DNA of 43,185 nt from Reclinomonas americana ATCC 50394 (Eukaryota; Jakobida; Jakobea; Jakobida), in assembly GCA_048213135.1 (NCBI GenBank), contig PS015130.1:56785-99969 (forward strand). The letters run 5' to 3'. This document shows, piece by piece, positions 11,025-24,933 of this stretch. Position numbers and translations under genes: made by a program. Below the pieces are notes generated by a model. It saw nothing but the letters and a program-made list of their open reading frames with translations, made no database searches and was not told the DNA's origin. Every line of letters begins with the position of its first letter. The first letter of the stretch is position 1.

Positions 11025-12413
11025 TCAGCCAAACGAGACCGGAAGCACATTCTCTCGTGCTGCGACGCAACCAATAGGTGGCGGTATAGTGGAGTGAGTC
11101 AGGCTTGTCTCGTGCTCGGTGACGCTGTCGTCGGTCGGCGGCTCGACCGTCATGTGTGGCCGAATCGACTCGAGAGCCACCGGCGGCGAATGCAATCCGC
11201 TGTGCCGATCGTACGCATTCATCGTTGATTTCGATGGTGGTGGCGGCGGCAGCGGTGGCGGTGAAGGCCTTCGTGTGTGCACCGGTGAAACAACGGCGGG
11301 AGCGTGATCGACAGGAGCTGGGGGTGGTGACGCCGCCATTCGCTGCTGCTGCTGCCGTTGTTGCTGCACACGCGCTAGACTCTGCTCCAGTGCAGTCGGC
11401 GCGGAGAACGTGACCGTAGCAGGAGTGGGCGTGCTGAACACGGGCGCCGACGACGCAAAACTAGAACTCGGCTGTGGCGTAGCCGCCTGCCGCCGCGACT
11501 GTGGCGCTTGCCGCTGCGGTGACGACGGCGCCGATCCACCACCTCCCGACGAAATGAGACGTGACGAGGAGCGAGTCGTTGACGGTGGCCGCAGCTTCCG
11601 CGGCGAGCTGTACGCCACTCGCGACGAACCACCAGAACCTGTGGAATTCCACACACTGTGAGCGGGCAGCGGCGATTGATATACATGAGCAGCAAAAGAG
11701 CGCAACGGCTCAGCAGGCCATCGGCGAGCGACACCGACGAAGCCGACATGCGCGATGCGTTCGACATCGGCGACGACGGTCGACTGTTCCCCGGCGACGA
11801 CATCAACACCGACGACGACGACAAGTACGGCTGCTGCGACTGATACAGCTGCTGTCGCTGTGCGACTGCAGCAGTGGTCGGCGACGTCGGCAGCACAGAG
11901 AGCAGCTGCTTACGCGCCATGGTGCACGTGGCTCCATTGGAGATGCCATACTCGAACGCATGCCGATCGCCAATGAGTTCGTCGCCGAGAAACTTGAGGA
12001 TTTGCTCTGCGCGCGCGTGTGTATGTGAGAGAGCGGGATGAGCAACGACACAAGAGAGTGAGTGAGTGTGTGTGTGTGCGCGCGCGCCTTCTGGTGGCAC
12101 CCCAGAGAATCGATGCAAGTAACGCTTGATCTTGGAGACGCGCAAGTTCGCGACACTGCCGCGCATGAGCAACTTGAATCGCTGTCCATCGATCTCCGAG
12201 AGCACATTCAACACCTCGCGACCACTCTCACTCCCCTGTCAGAGAGAGAGAAAGAGAAGTGAGTTGTGTGCGCGCGCGCGAGAGTGTGTGTGAATCTGCA
12301 CTGACCAAGTCAGAGGTCTGATCGTCTGCAGTCGATGACCTGTGCGCGCGCCTAGGTGAGACAGACACACACTCACAGAGAGAGGCGAGAGAGAGAGGAG
12401 AACGCACCCAGGC
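11025..12413 (-). CDS. Ubiquitin-like-domain protein with Ser/Pro-rich tail
   Basis: Exons: 12413-12406 (only 8 nt: ATG CCT GG), 12339-12306, 12235-12088, 12006-11707, 11638-11025; 1104 nt, 367 aa. Residues about 20-90 match a ubiquitin-like fold: VLNVLSEIDGQRFKLLM, SKIKRYLHRFSGVPPEEQ, ILKFLGDELIGD, FEYGISNGATCTM. The rest is low-complexity and probably disordered, with RVQQQRQQQQRM and a Pro-rich PSPPPLPPPPP stretch. The intron at 12087 starts with GC (AAG|GCGCGC), keeping the ubiquitin-like core intact. The intron at 11706 starts with GTTGCG. There is no C-terminal Gly-Gly processing site, so it is a ubiquitin-like-domain protein and not a conjugated modifier. Specific function unknown. Confidence 0.75.
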
Positions 12414-12497
12414 ATCGTTGACGACGTTTTCCCGCGCTTTGTGCGGCAGCGAGCAGCGATTGTCTTGTTTTTTGTCACACGCACACACGCACACACC
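12414..12497. promoter_or_regulatory. 84-bp bidirectional promoter region
   Basis: Only 84 bp separate the start codons of the ubiquitin-like gene (minus) and the PRP4 kinase gene (plus). It contains GTGCGGCAGCGAGCAGCG and a TTGTCTTGTTTTTTGTC stretch. No defined motif recognised. Confidence 0.4.
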
Positions 12498-15385
<2,888 letters not shown>

Positions 15386-15563
15386 ACGACGACTATTTTT
15401 TTTTGCACGTGCATGTGTGTCTGTGTGTGTGTGCTTAATGGAAAATGACCGACAATGATGACTGTCCACACCGGCGAGCTTGCACTATCTTTCGATTCTC
15501 GGTGATAGATTCTCAGTGAGTGTACCTCCACTGGTTGTCCTCACGGACAGGGTCTCCGTGTTT

Positions 15564-16641
15564 CTACTGCTGCTGCTGCTGCTGCTGCGGTGGCGGCGGC
15601 GGCGGTGCTTGTGCTGACGGTGAAGCGGCGGGGGCGGGGGCGGGAGCGGGAGCGTGCGCAGTTTCCTTTGGCTTGACAAAGCGAGAGGTGGCCAGGTGGA
15701 AGGCAACTGCGAGTGCAAACGCACGGGGTGAAACACGGGGAGGTTGCGCTGGCAGCGCAGGAGGCAGCACGCAACGAGCAGTGGCAACGCCAATGGCTGC
15801 ACCACCGACAACTTGTGCCACCGTGGGAGAGTCGGTCTTGTACGCAATCGCACCTCCAGCAGCCGCGCCCAGCAGCGCACCTGACCACACACCGCATGAG
15901 TGAAGACAAGACACACACACACCGGCCACACTGCCGACGCACCAATGTCACACAACCGGTCCGCACGCTTCTGCAGAGCATTGTTGCGCCTGTGCACAGC
16001 GAGGTCAGCCTCTGCACAAGCATCCAGTCCTCACAATCACGCAACAGCCGATAGGCGCGATCGTACGCGCCCTCCTCCGTCATGCCCTGCATGCGTGTGT
16101 ACATAACAGCCGTCAGCACAAAAGGCAATGAGAGAAAAGAGAGAGAGAGAGAGAGAGAGGAGAGATGGGGAGAGAACCTTGAACTTGTACGCCATCATTG
16201 GCGCAGTGATGGCCGTGCTGTAGGCCAGTGCACCAATGGCCGAGCACTGACCGGCGGTGCCCACCATCTGCCACCACTGTGTGTCGTCATCACGGCGGTA
16301 GAACGCGAGTGGAATGCCAATCAGCAGGCCAATCAGAGAGCCTGCATGCATGCAAGGCAGAGGAGGAAGAGGAGAAAGAAGAGGAGGAGGGGGTTGTTAT
16401 GCAAAAAGGCGGGCGATCGCATCTCTCTCGCCTGCTCTCTCATGTGGCCACTCACCACCCTGAATGCCTTTGCGCACCACGTGGACGGCCGTCTGTGTGT
16501 GAGAGAGGAGGAGGAGGAGGAGGTGGGTGAGGTGACTTGCATGCTCTCTCTGCCTTTGTGGAACACACACGCGCGTGCGCGCACCTCCAGGTACGGGTGC
16601 GGGATGTTGGCCAACTTGTCAAGCTCTTCCATGTTTGCCAT
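15564..16641 (-). CDS. Small multi-pass membrane protein, paralogue 1
   Basis: Exons: 16641-16585, 16492-16456, 16341-16178, 16086-16046, 15989-15943, 15880-15776, 15706-15564; 594 nt, 197 aa. It begins MANMEELDKLANIPHPYLE. Hydrophobic segments are GSLIGLLIGIPLAF, AIGALAYSTAITAPMMAY, ALLGAAAGGAIAY and VAQVVGGAAIGVATALAF. Between the second and third lies a charged loop with TEEGAYDRAYRLR. The tail is Pro/Ala-rich and ends in seven Gln. Gly-rich GxxxG hairpins and small size recall Tim17/22-like or other organelle inner-membrane proteins, but I see no diagnostic motif. The next gene (16782-17792) has the same exon layout. Introns at 16045 and 15775 use GTTGCG donors. Confidence 0.75.
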
Positions 16642-16781
16642 GATGCCAGCACGGAGTTGTTGAAAGAGAGAGTGAGAGTCAGTGGAAAGAGAGGTACAGG
16701 ACAAGTGCGGTGCTGAGAAGTTGTTCACTCTCGAGGTACTCAGTGCCCTCTTGACACTGGAAAGAAACTACGAGCGATTGC

Positions 16782-17792
16782 TTACTGCGGCTTGGGTGCG
16801 GAAACAGCAGGCGCCGGTGGTTGCGACGGTGACGAAGGAGGTGTTGCTGCAGTTGTCGAGCTCGACTCCTCGCTCTTTTGCAAGAACGGTGTGGTGACCA
16901 CGTGGAAGATCACTGCAAACCAAAACAGAACAAAAGCAACTGTTGATGAGTACTCGCTGCTGTGCGGTGCATCATACAAAGCACGGGGGGCTGGCTACTG
17001 ACCGCCACTGGCGAGGCCAATGGCTCCCAATTCGGCGACAGCACTCAGCACGGAGACACCGGTGCGCGCGGCAACCACTCCGCCAACTGCAGCGCCAAGG
17101 ATCATTCCTGCAGAAGGCGAGTGAGAGCCAAACAAACGAAAAAGAAGGCGAGATGGAGCACACAAAGAGCACACCGAGCGAAGAGACATGGTCGACACGG
17201 TTTTGCAGAGCGTTGTTTCGCCTAGACAATAGACAGGAATGTGTAAGCGACCATGCAACAAGTGCCGGCAGTGGTGGTGCATACTCAACAGGCGATAGGC
17301 ACGATCGTACGCGCCCTCCTCTGTCATATCCTATAATACACCGCAGCACAGCAAACACATGAGATGCGAGCAACGCGCGCTCACTGGCACGCCCACTTGA
17401 ACCTTGAGTTTGTAGGCCAGCATCGGTGCTGCCACCAAGAGAGTGAACCACAGCGTTCCGTTCAGAGAGCAGCGGCCGACAGTGGAGACGATTTGTGAGA
17501 GAGTGCGCTCCTTGCGACGAAAGAGTGCCCACGGAATGCCGCCGAGGAACCCGAGGAGGGAGCCTTGTCAATGCGAAAAAGTGAGAGTGAGAGAGAGAGA
17601 CGCGAATGGGGAGGAGTGAGACTCGCCTGCTTGCAAGCCCTTCTTGTACACATGCACCGAGGTCTATGTGTGCGTGGGAGAGAGTGAGTGACAGTTGTGG
17701 CGCAGGTTGCATCACTGGAAGAGACGAGCCTCCCAGTACGGGTGTGGGATGTCAGCCAGCTTGTCGAGGTCTTCATCGCTCATCGGCGCCAT
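16782..17792 (-). CDS. Small multi-pass membrane protein, paralogue 2, with one-base frameshift
   Basis: Exons: 17792-17730, 17663-17627, 17564-17403, 17330-17290, 17221-17175, 17107-17003, 16912-16782. Exons 2, 4, 5 and 6 have exactly the lengths of paralogue 1 (37, 41, 47, 105 nt). It starts MAPMSDEDLDKLADIPHPYWE and shares TEEGAYDRAYRL and RNNALQNR with it. Exon 3 is one base too long: a run of four T (minus strand, about 17519-17524) follows IPWAL where three are needed to continue RRKERTLSQIV. Correcting it would give 194 aa. This is either a sequencing error or an early pseudogene; everything downstream is intact. Two introns begin with GC (17729 GCTCGT, 17626 GCGAGT) where paralogue 1 has GT, and one with GTTGAG (17289). 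Confidence 0.7.
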
Positions 17793-18112
17793 GTCAATCA
17801 ATAATCGGAAAAAACGTCGCGGACACGCGATGACAGTGCAAGCTGTTGGTTCGTGGAGTGACATGACTTGATGGAGGACGGCAGCATGCTGTTGCAAGCA
17901 TGCAGTGGATGCGCACAGCTTCGGAGATCGTTTCATTTTCGAAGTTGGCATTAACGTTGATCAGACGTCGCAGTACGTATGTTGTTGCGACTGCTCAGCT
18001 TGTCCTTGCATGGTCGACGCAACAATGCGGTACTCCATCCCCCACAAGCACCGCTGTCAGAACATCCTTCAAGTTCGGTTTCCAAGTGTCCTGCAATCGC
18101 AAGTCGGCAACA
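17793..18112. other. Intergenic region between divergent genes
   Basis: 320 bp between the start of membrane paralogue 2 (minus) and glycosyltransferase gene 1 (plus). One plus-strand frame stays open from 17900 into the signal peptide of the next gene, but the upstream part has no domain character. I see no RNA gene or recognised element. Confidence 0.5.
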
Positions 18113-19641
18113 ATGCGCGCGCCAACCGCTCTCCTCCTCTCCAGCGCACTGCTATGCACCTACTGCTTGCTACTACTGTTGCTGCTGCTGGGAGACACTG
18201 GTGAGTGCAATTTGATATCGCGAGAGTGGCGTCTTTGTGCAGCTCACGCTTGTTCACAGTGACGGCGACGGACCTGCCTACGTTTATCACTCTCGGCGAG
18301 GAGGTGCATGTGTCTGTTTGTGCATGTTGTTTTCGCGGCCATTCACTCACGCGTTTGTGCGCAGCGGCGGCGCTGTGTGTGCATGTTTGCCAGCGATAGC
18401 GAATCTCAAGTGGCCCACATTGCCCTCAGCATTCAGTGCCATCAGCGGTGGTGTCAGGCCGATCCCGACAGTGGGCGGGTGACCAACGTCTTTCGCTGCA
18501 CATTGCGCGATTACCCTCCCGACGACATTCGTCGCTTCCCCTCCAACGTCTATCGTGGTGCGTGGGAGCTGGAGAGCGACGAGGTGCAGGTGCAGGCGCG
18601 CGCTGGTCTCAACAATGTGTGCCCACCTGCAACCGACAATCTGCACAGCTGGGTGCGTTTGCCATGTGCGCGCTCCGGATCTGTTGTTGCCGGTGCTCAT
18701 TTTTTTTTTTTTTTGCGTTGCAGCTGATTGACGACGACGCCGAGATGCGTACGGTGTCGCTGGGCGTCTCGTTCCCGAATCTGCCGGAGGAGATAGCAGG
18801 CATCGCCGTGCGTAACTGGATGCAGGTGCCGATGAAGCTCCCCAACGCCAACGGCCTGCCGCTCGTCTCGTGCCTGATGATCACCACCGGTCGAGTGCAC
18901 CTGGCCATGCGAGCCGTGCACATGTTCACACAACAGACGTATCCGCGCCGCGAACTGGTCATCGTCACGCACGACGACGACTTGACAGAGTTGCAGTCGG
19001 CGCTGGCGGCGTTGGTGGGAACCGCAGGTGGCGAGGCGGATCGCATTCGTGTCAAACAGGTCGACCGACAGTCGGTGCCGACGCTTGGTGACATGCGCAA
19101 TGTGGCGGTGTCGGAGGCCGCCGGCGAGTTCGTGGCCACGTGGGACGACGATGATGTGTACGATCGCGATCGTGTGCGAGTGCAACTGATGGCGATCCTG
19201 GCGGCGGGTTCACGCGAATCGACGGTGGTCGGCTGCGTGCTGCATCGCGTGCAGGTTCGCCTGGCTGCCGATCTGACTGCCGACGAGGACGGTCGTGCGT
19301 TCTCCAAGGAGTCTGGCCTCGGCATTAGCCACCACCATCCGTGGGAGATGACCATGTTGATGTCCAAGGCACACATGGAGCCCTTCGCGTCGAAACAGCT
19401 GGGTGAGGACTCGGCGGCTTTGGAGGCCGTCAACCGCAAGTACTCGGTGGTGTGGCTGGACGACCCGGCACTGTACACATACTTTTACCACGGTGGCAAC
19501 ACGTGCAAGGCTCCGCACTTTGCACACATTTGGCGCTCCGTCTCCGTCACGTTCACCGGCACCGCTGCGACCCGGCTGGTGGCGCAGACGCAGAGAAGAG
19601 CCGGCCTCGACGCTGACTGGAACATTCCGCTGCGGCAGTAG
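18113..19641 (+). CDS. Secretory-pathway GT-A glycosyltransferase, array member 1 (divergent)
   Basis: Exons: 18113-18200, 18260-18303, 18365-18652, 18724-19641; 1338 nt, 445 aa. Residues 1-29 form a leader (MRAPTALLLSSALLC then a Leu run), a signal peptide or type II anchor. A six-cysteine module follows (RRRCVCMF, QCHQRWCQADPDSGR, FRCTLRD, NVCPPA). The C-terminal 300 residues are a family-2-like GT-A domain: LVSCLMITTGRVHLAMRAV, YPRRELVIVTHDDD, TLGDMRN, the metal-binding Asp cluster WDDDDVYDRDR, and a conserved end DADWNIPLRQ. Family 2 enzymes transfer a sugar from a nucleotide donor; the substrate is unknown. Unlike members 2-6 it lacks the 16-nt microexon: the domain continues directly as LIDDDAEM. 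It also lacks the AATAAA-overlapping stop. It is the most divergent of the six and may be the founder. Confidence 0.85.
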
Positions 19642-19810
19642 TTTGAATAGTAATGAATGGTGATTGTAATACGTTCCCGCTTGCAAGCTTGCGCAGCAAC
19701 TTCGACGTTACCTCTGCCAACCTCGACCGCGGGAAATTTGCGCGCGAAAAAGTGCCGCTGCGCACTGATCAAGCAAAACAAGCGTAAGAGGTGCACACCT
19801 GCGGGCATCC

Positions 19811-22800
19811 ATGGCCACCACGCGCCCTGTGTGGCTGCCTCTCATTGCGTATGCTCTGCTTGGTGAGACTGCAGGCGGTTATTGGCACTCACACACACTC
19901 ACATCTTTTGCTGACTGTGTGTGTGTGCGTGTGTGTGTGCGTGCGTGTACGTGTGTGTGTGCCTGTGCATCGAGCAGTGTGTCTGGTGTACGCACCTAGT
20001 GGCGCACTCGCCCAGTCGTTTCGTCTCACTAGCGTCGCTTACGATGCACCATCAATCGCCGCGGGCGACCTGATTGGTTTCATTGTTGCTGTCGCACCCA
20101 CGGACGACGCCGACTGGACCTACGCCATCGGCAACTGCGTGCCCTTCTACGTGGACAGCACCTCGTCGCCACCCTCTCTGCGCGTGAGTCGTGCGGGTGA
20201 GAGTCGCGATGCACTCAGCGTGACCATTGTGGGCACCTACCGCTCCTCGGCCGTGGTGTCGCTGTCGTTTGTGATTCGTGTTCGTCCGCCTCTGTATGTT
20301 CTCAATGGGGCCGTCGACTACGCGAATGCGTCAGCTGCCGCCACACTGGTCACTGTGAGAGCGAGCTCCGGTCAAGTGCTGTCGGTGAGTGCAATGTGCG
20401 CGGCAGCAGCACTCGCAGCGGTTTCGCCCTGATGCTGACTGTGGTGTTTGCTGTTGCGCAGTCGGTGGCCATGAGCGGCACTCCTGGATACACTGCACTG
20501 GCGGTGCATCCGACCACCGGCACACTCTATACGATGCGTAACAGTGCGGCAAGTGCAGCCGCACTGCTGACCGTGGATGCAACGGTGCGTAGAGTAAATA
20601 TTTTTTCTGCAGTGAGTCGGTGCTCATGTGTTGTGGCCGCGGCTACAGTCGGGCACCACTGCCTTGGTGGGGTCTACCACCGGCATTCGTTCGTGGACTG
20701 GTCTGGCATTCCGCTCCGATGGTCAGCTGTACGGTTGGGCCGAGTATAACACGAGCAACGTGGCGGTGGATCGCCTGTACAGGATCGCGCTGCCCGGCAT
20801 GACTCTCACCGCCCTCTCACCGACACCGTGTCTGCAATACTGCGTCAGTGTGGCCATCTACTTTGATGCTAATGATGTTGCGTGAGTATCGCAGCACTGC
20901 GCCTTGTCTGTCTCTCCTGCTCATCATCACCATGACCACCACCGCTCGACAGAATCTCTACCGCAAATCCGGTATCGTGCTGATGCAGATGAATTCGGCG
21001 ACTGGCGTCGATGTCGGCTCTGCGCGCACGCTGGTCAGCGATCCCGGCTCGGATCCACTGGCCATTGTCGGTATCGACGGAGTGCTGTATGTCGGCCGTG
21101 GCGACGTCAACAATCAAGTCGTCGGCTCGCTGTACAGTGTGAACGAGTCCACGCTGGAGGTCAGCTTGACCGGCTCAGGAGCGTACGGCCGGTTCAGTGG
21201 AATGGCCTTTGGCGTCCCCGCTCCACTGGCATGCACCGCCGGTCTTGCTTGTCCTGGCGCGTGCGTACCCGATCCCAGCAACATTCAAGAGCCATTCATC
21301 TCCACTGTGAGCATGGTGCCGGCGGTGCCGACGTTGAACCAACCGCTCACTCTCGTGGTGATCGGCGGCAATTTTACGCCGTGCTCCGCTGTTTCACTGG
21401 AAGCCGCTGACGCGCCATGCAGCGGGTCGAACGCACCGAGTGTGTCCGCGCTCTCTGTGACTCGCACGCGGTGTAACGGCTGCTACTGTGCCGGCTTGGA
21501 GATCTCGCTGCTGCTCACCAGCAATGCCTCGTTGCACGTGTGCATCCGTCGCTCCGACGCCGCCTCGTACACCACCTCGGCCAAGTCCGCAGCGCCTCTC
21601 GTTGTTGGCAGCCGTTGCGTGCTGGCGCGCGCTGTGTGTTCCTACGTGGGAGATCAGCAATTGAGAGCTCACGCGTGTGTGCATTGCAGAAATTCGAACC
21701 GGTACTGTGGATTCTGCTTCGTTGCCGTCGTTTTCCAGCAGCGGCCTCGCGTCCAGCTCTGGTGGAACGCGCTCATGGACTTTTCCGATCACGTTTACGC
21801 CGCCATTTGGTGAGTGCCTGTGAGACTGTGCGTGTGCGGTATCGTTTGCTCACCGATTCCCCCGCCACCAGCTGGCACGCCGGCTGTCATGCTGGCCATC
21901 GCGGGTGTCACATTCGGCACCCCGCACTCGCGAATTTATTGCTCCTCCGAGGTTTGCTCGTGTTGTCATTCTACGACATTGTCGCATCTACTCACCTGCC
22001 ATGCGTGTGCGTCTGCCAAGGCCGTGCGGGCTGGACAGGTTATCTGCAAGTGCACGACGCATGGGTGAGTGTGTGTGGGTGCCTGTCTGACGACGCTTTT
22101 GTCAAGGAGCCTTGAACGCTCACGTCGTGGAATGCTGTCGCAGTGCCTCCGTCATCACTGCCCTGCACATTGCCTATTTGGCGCATTACACCAACAAGAC
22201 GAGTGAGACTCGCAACAATACGGGTACTCTGTTGTATTCGTCGCTGGAACGTCGCGACTGGTGCGTGTGTGGCTGCGACTCCACGAGTACTTCTCTGTCA
22301 CTCACTCACGAGAGAACGCCCAGGTGGAGTGGACCCACCACCGACGACGAGCTGGACATGCGCGTCATCACTGTGACCGAGCCACTGCTGGGGTATGAGA
22401 AGGGCCAGGAGGCGCCGTCATTAGTGTTTGGCGTGCGACACGCTCACCTGCTGCCGGAGACGGCCAACGCGTTCACCAGTCGCATGACATTTTCCAACTG
22501 GCAGTACTTTAGACACCAGTTGCGTGCCGCGTACTGCTCGGTCTGTGTGCGCGCTCATATTGTGTCCACTCATGAGGCCGTCGGCACGCAGAGTGTCAGC
22601 CGTCGACGACTGTCGCCTCAGTATGCTGGCGTTTTCGTGGATGGCATACCCACGTCCACCCACAAGTGGTAGCGGTATTGGCATGCAGTCTGGCGTGGGG
22701 CGCCTGCTGGCCGACGGTGCATGCAACACGCATGCCTTCGCGCCGGTTTTTGCCAGTCCTCCGCAAGTCGCAGCGTTCGCCCGCGGCTGGCAGTTTACGC

Positions 22801-23036
22801 AAAGCAGCAATGCTGCGAGCGGGATCAGCTTCGATTTGACCATTGGAGCGCAGTCAGAAACGGCAATCTCAGTGTGTCTCACTGCCACACCACCAGTCGC
22901 CGGTGGTCCCACAGGTGAGCGTGAATTCGAAGTTCATACTGGTGCAGCTGCTTTTTTCCTTGTCTGACCTGATGATGATTTCGTCTCTGCAGTGGTGTTT
23001 GTTGATTACTCGTGGGGCGCCATCGGGCAAGTATGA
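19811..23036 (+). CDS. Large secreted protein of unknown function
   Basis: Exons: 19811-19862, 19978-20384, 20462-20584, 20649-20876, 20953-21613, 21690-21809, 21872-22064, 22144-22260, 22324-22518, 22622-22914, 22993-23036; 2433 nt, 810 aa, all phases closing. An optional in-frame intron 21952-22020 would give 787 aa. The signal peptide is MATTRPVWLPLIAYALLG. A beta-propeller-like stretch follows (YTALAVHPTTGTLYTM, WTGLAFRSDGQLYGW, GIDGVLYVGRGDVNN), then an IPT/TIG-like segment (TLVVIGGNFTPCSAV) and a Cys-rich loop CNGCYCAG. No C-terminal anchor is visible. It sits between members 1 and 2 of the glycosyltransferase array in the same orientation but is unrelated to them. Introns at 20877, 21614 and 22519 start with GTTGCG. 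Confidence 0.75.
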
Positions 23037-23148
23037 AATGTGTAATTAAGGGGTGACGACGTCGTGCAGATGTGTCCTTCCGTCGTTGGTTGTCGTCCAA
23101 TCATGAATTTAATCATTTTTCGCGCCCATTTCGCGCGTGCAGCTTCCA

Positions 23149-24764
23149 ATGCTTATGTGGTGGCATTGGCTGCTATGTGTGGTCGCCGCCATCTTGCTGC
23201 ATGTGTGCGCGGTCGCAGCGGCCAATGGTATGAAGAGTGGTGGGTTTGAGAGCACCAAATTTCGATAATCATCGTGTGCACGCATGCATGCGCAGACCGC
23301 AATCCATCCTTCGTTACCGCGCATGAGACTGAGGTGCGTGGGCATATATGTGTGCGTGTGTGCGACAGAGAGAGAGAGAGACAGAGTTCGATTGTTTGAC
23401 TGCGTGAATCCGTACATGCTGCTGTGTGCGCGGCAGCGACGACGCTGCACGTGTCCCGATTACTTGGGATTGCTGCCCAGTGAAACCACCTTGTGTGGTA
23501 AACGATGGTGCCAGGTGGATCCTGACACTGGCCGCACTTTGGTGTTCCGGTGCACCCGGCGTCAATACGAGGGTAACACGCACCGACTGGATGTGAGCGC
23601 ACAGCACAGCGGTGGCTTGTGGCGACTGGATAAGGCCGTTCATACGCGACAGCATCTGGACAAGGTGTGTCTACCAGCCACGCACGGCATGCACGAATGG
23701 GTAAGTGCATGTGTTGTCGCATCAGCAATTGTATGCGCTCTCTCTGTGCTCAGTCCGCGCTCGTTGTCGCATTCAGCTGGCGACGAAAGGTGGTGCGTAC
23801 GCGTGCAACTTGAGGCACTATTGCATGTTTTGGTTGTTGTTGTCGTTGCTGTTGCTGTTGGTGGTCAACTTTTCCCACGTGTGCAGGCTTGGAGGATATT
23901 GCGTACACCATTCTTGAGCCAAAGGTGAACCCGGCAGTGGAGGCGACGCCGCTGCCGCCACTCACATCTGACGTGCCGATGGTGTCGTGCTTGCTGGTGA
24001 CGCGAGGCGGTGCGCGCCTCCGCTTGGCCATGCGCGCCGTGCACATGTTTATGCAGCAAACACATCCGCGGCGTGAGCTGCTGGTGGTGACGGAGACCGA
24101 GCATGTTGCGGAGCTCGCCGCAGCACTGGAGGAGTTGGTGGGCAACGCGGTGGAGCAGCAAGTGGCAGGCGTGCGGTTGATTGGCGTGGAGAGGAATGAG
24201 GCGCCGACACTCGGCGACCTGCGCAACTTTGCGATTCGTGAGGCCGTCGGCGACTACGTGACGCAGTGGGACGATGACGATGTGTACGACCGCGATCGCA
24301 TCACCGTGCAGCTCCACGTTCTGCGCAAGCTGCAGAGCGAACGTTCCGCCGACGCTCGGCCACTGGTCGGTATCGTGCTCTGTCGGGTGATGTTGTACGC
24401 CCCGGCCCTGCATGCCGATGCTGTGTCGATCACACATCGTCGAGTGTGGGAAGGCACGCTTCTGTGCCTGCGGTCGCACATGGCGCTGTACTCGTCGGAT
24501 GCACGCGGCGAAGACTCGGCTGCATTGAACAAGCTGCGAGAGAAGTACGACTTGGCGGCAGTTGACGCGCCCATCCTCTACTTGTACACCTTCCACGGCG
24601 ACAACACGTGGGACGACACGCACTTTCGCTACCACTGGTCAGCCGCATCGGTCAGCTTTTCTGGCCAGGCTGCACAGCTGCTGTTGGCGCAAGCCAAGGA
24701 GCGCGCCGGGCTCGATGGCAACTGGGAGATCCCGACGACGGCGTACCGTAATAGACGTCAATAA
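23149..24764 (+). CDS. Secretory-pathway GT-A glycosyltransferase, array member 2
   Basis: Exons: 23149-23227, 23296-23333, 23437-23700, 23777-23792 (16-nt microexon), 23887-24764; 1275 nt, 424 aa. The leader MLMWWHWLLCVVAAILL is a signal peptide or type II anchor. Exon 2 encodes DRNPSFVTAHETE. The Cys module is RRRCTCPDYLG, LCGKRWCQVDPDTGR, FRCTRRQ, KVCLPA. The microexon encodes LATKG plus a split Gly. The catalytic domain has TRGGARLRLAMRAVHMFMQQ, THPRRELLVVTETEHV, APTLGDLRN and QWDDDDVYDRDR, then YSSDARGEDSAAL, HGDNTW and the terminus WEIPTTAYRNRRQ. ATG at 23155 is an alternative start. The stop codon overlaps a poly(A) signal. Confidence 0.9.
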
Positions 24765-24765
24765 A
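24760..24765 (+). terminator. AATAAA poly(A) signal overlapping the stop codon (member 2)
   Basis: CAA-TAA-A: the stop TAA at 24762-24764 lies inside AATAAA. Confidence 0.65.
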
Positions 24766-24933
24766 GGGGTCGGATGCAGTGAGTGTGTGTGTGTGTGCGC
24801 GCACGCTGTGTGCAGCGATGTCGAGGAAAAAGAACGACGTCGGCCGACGTCGCCGCGAGTGACGACTTCGCCTAGAGTCCTGCCAACCACATTTCCCGCC
24901 ATTTCGACTCGTCGTGTACGCGGTGTTCCCCAC

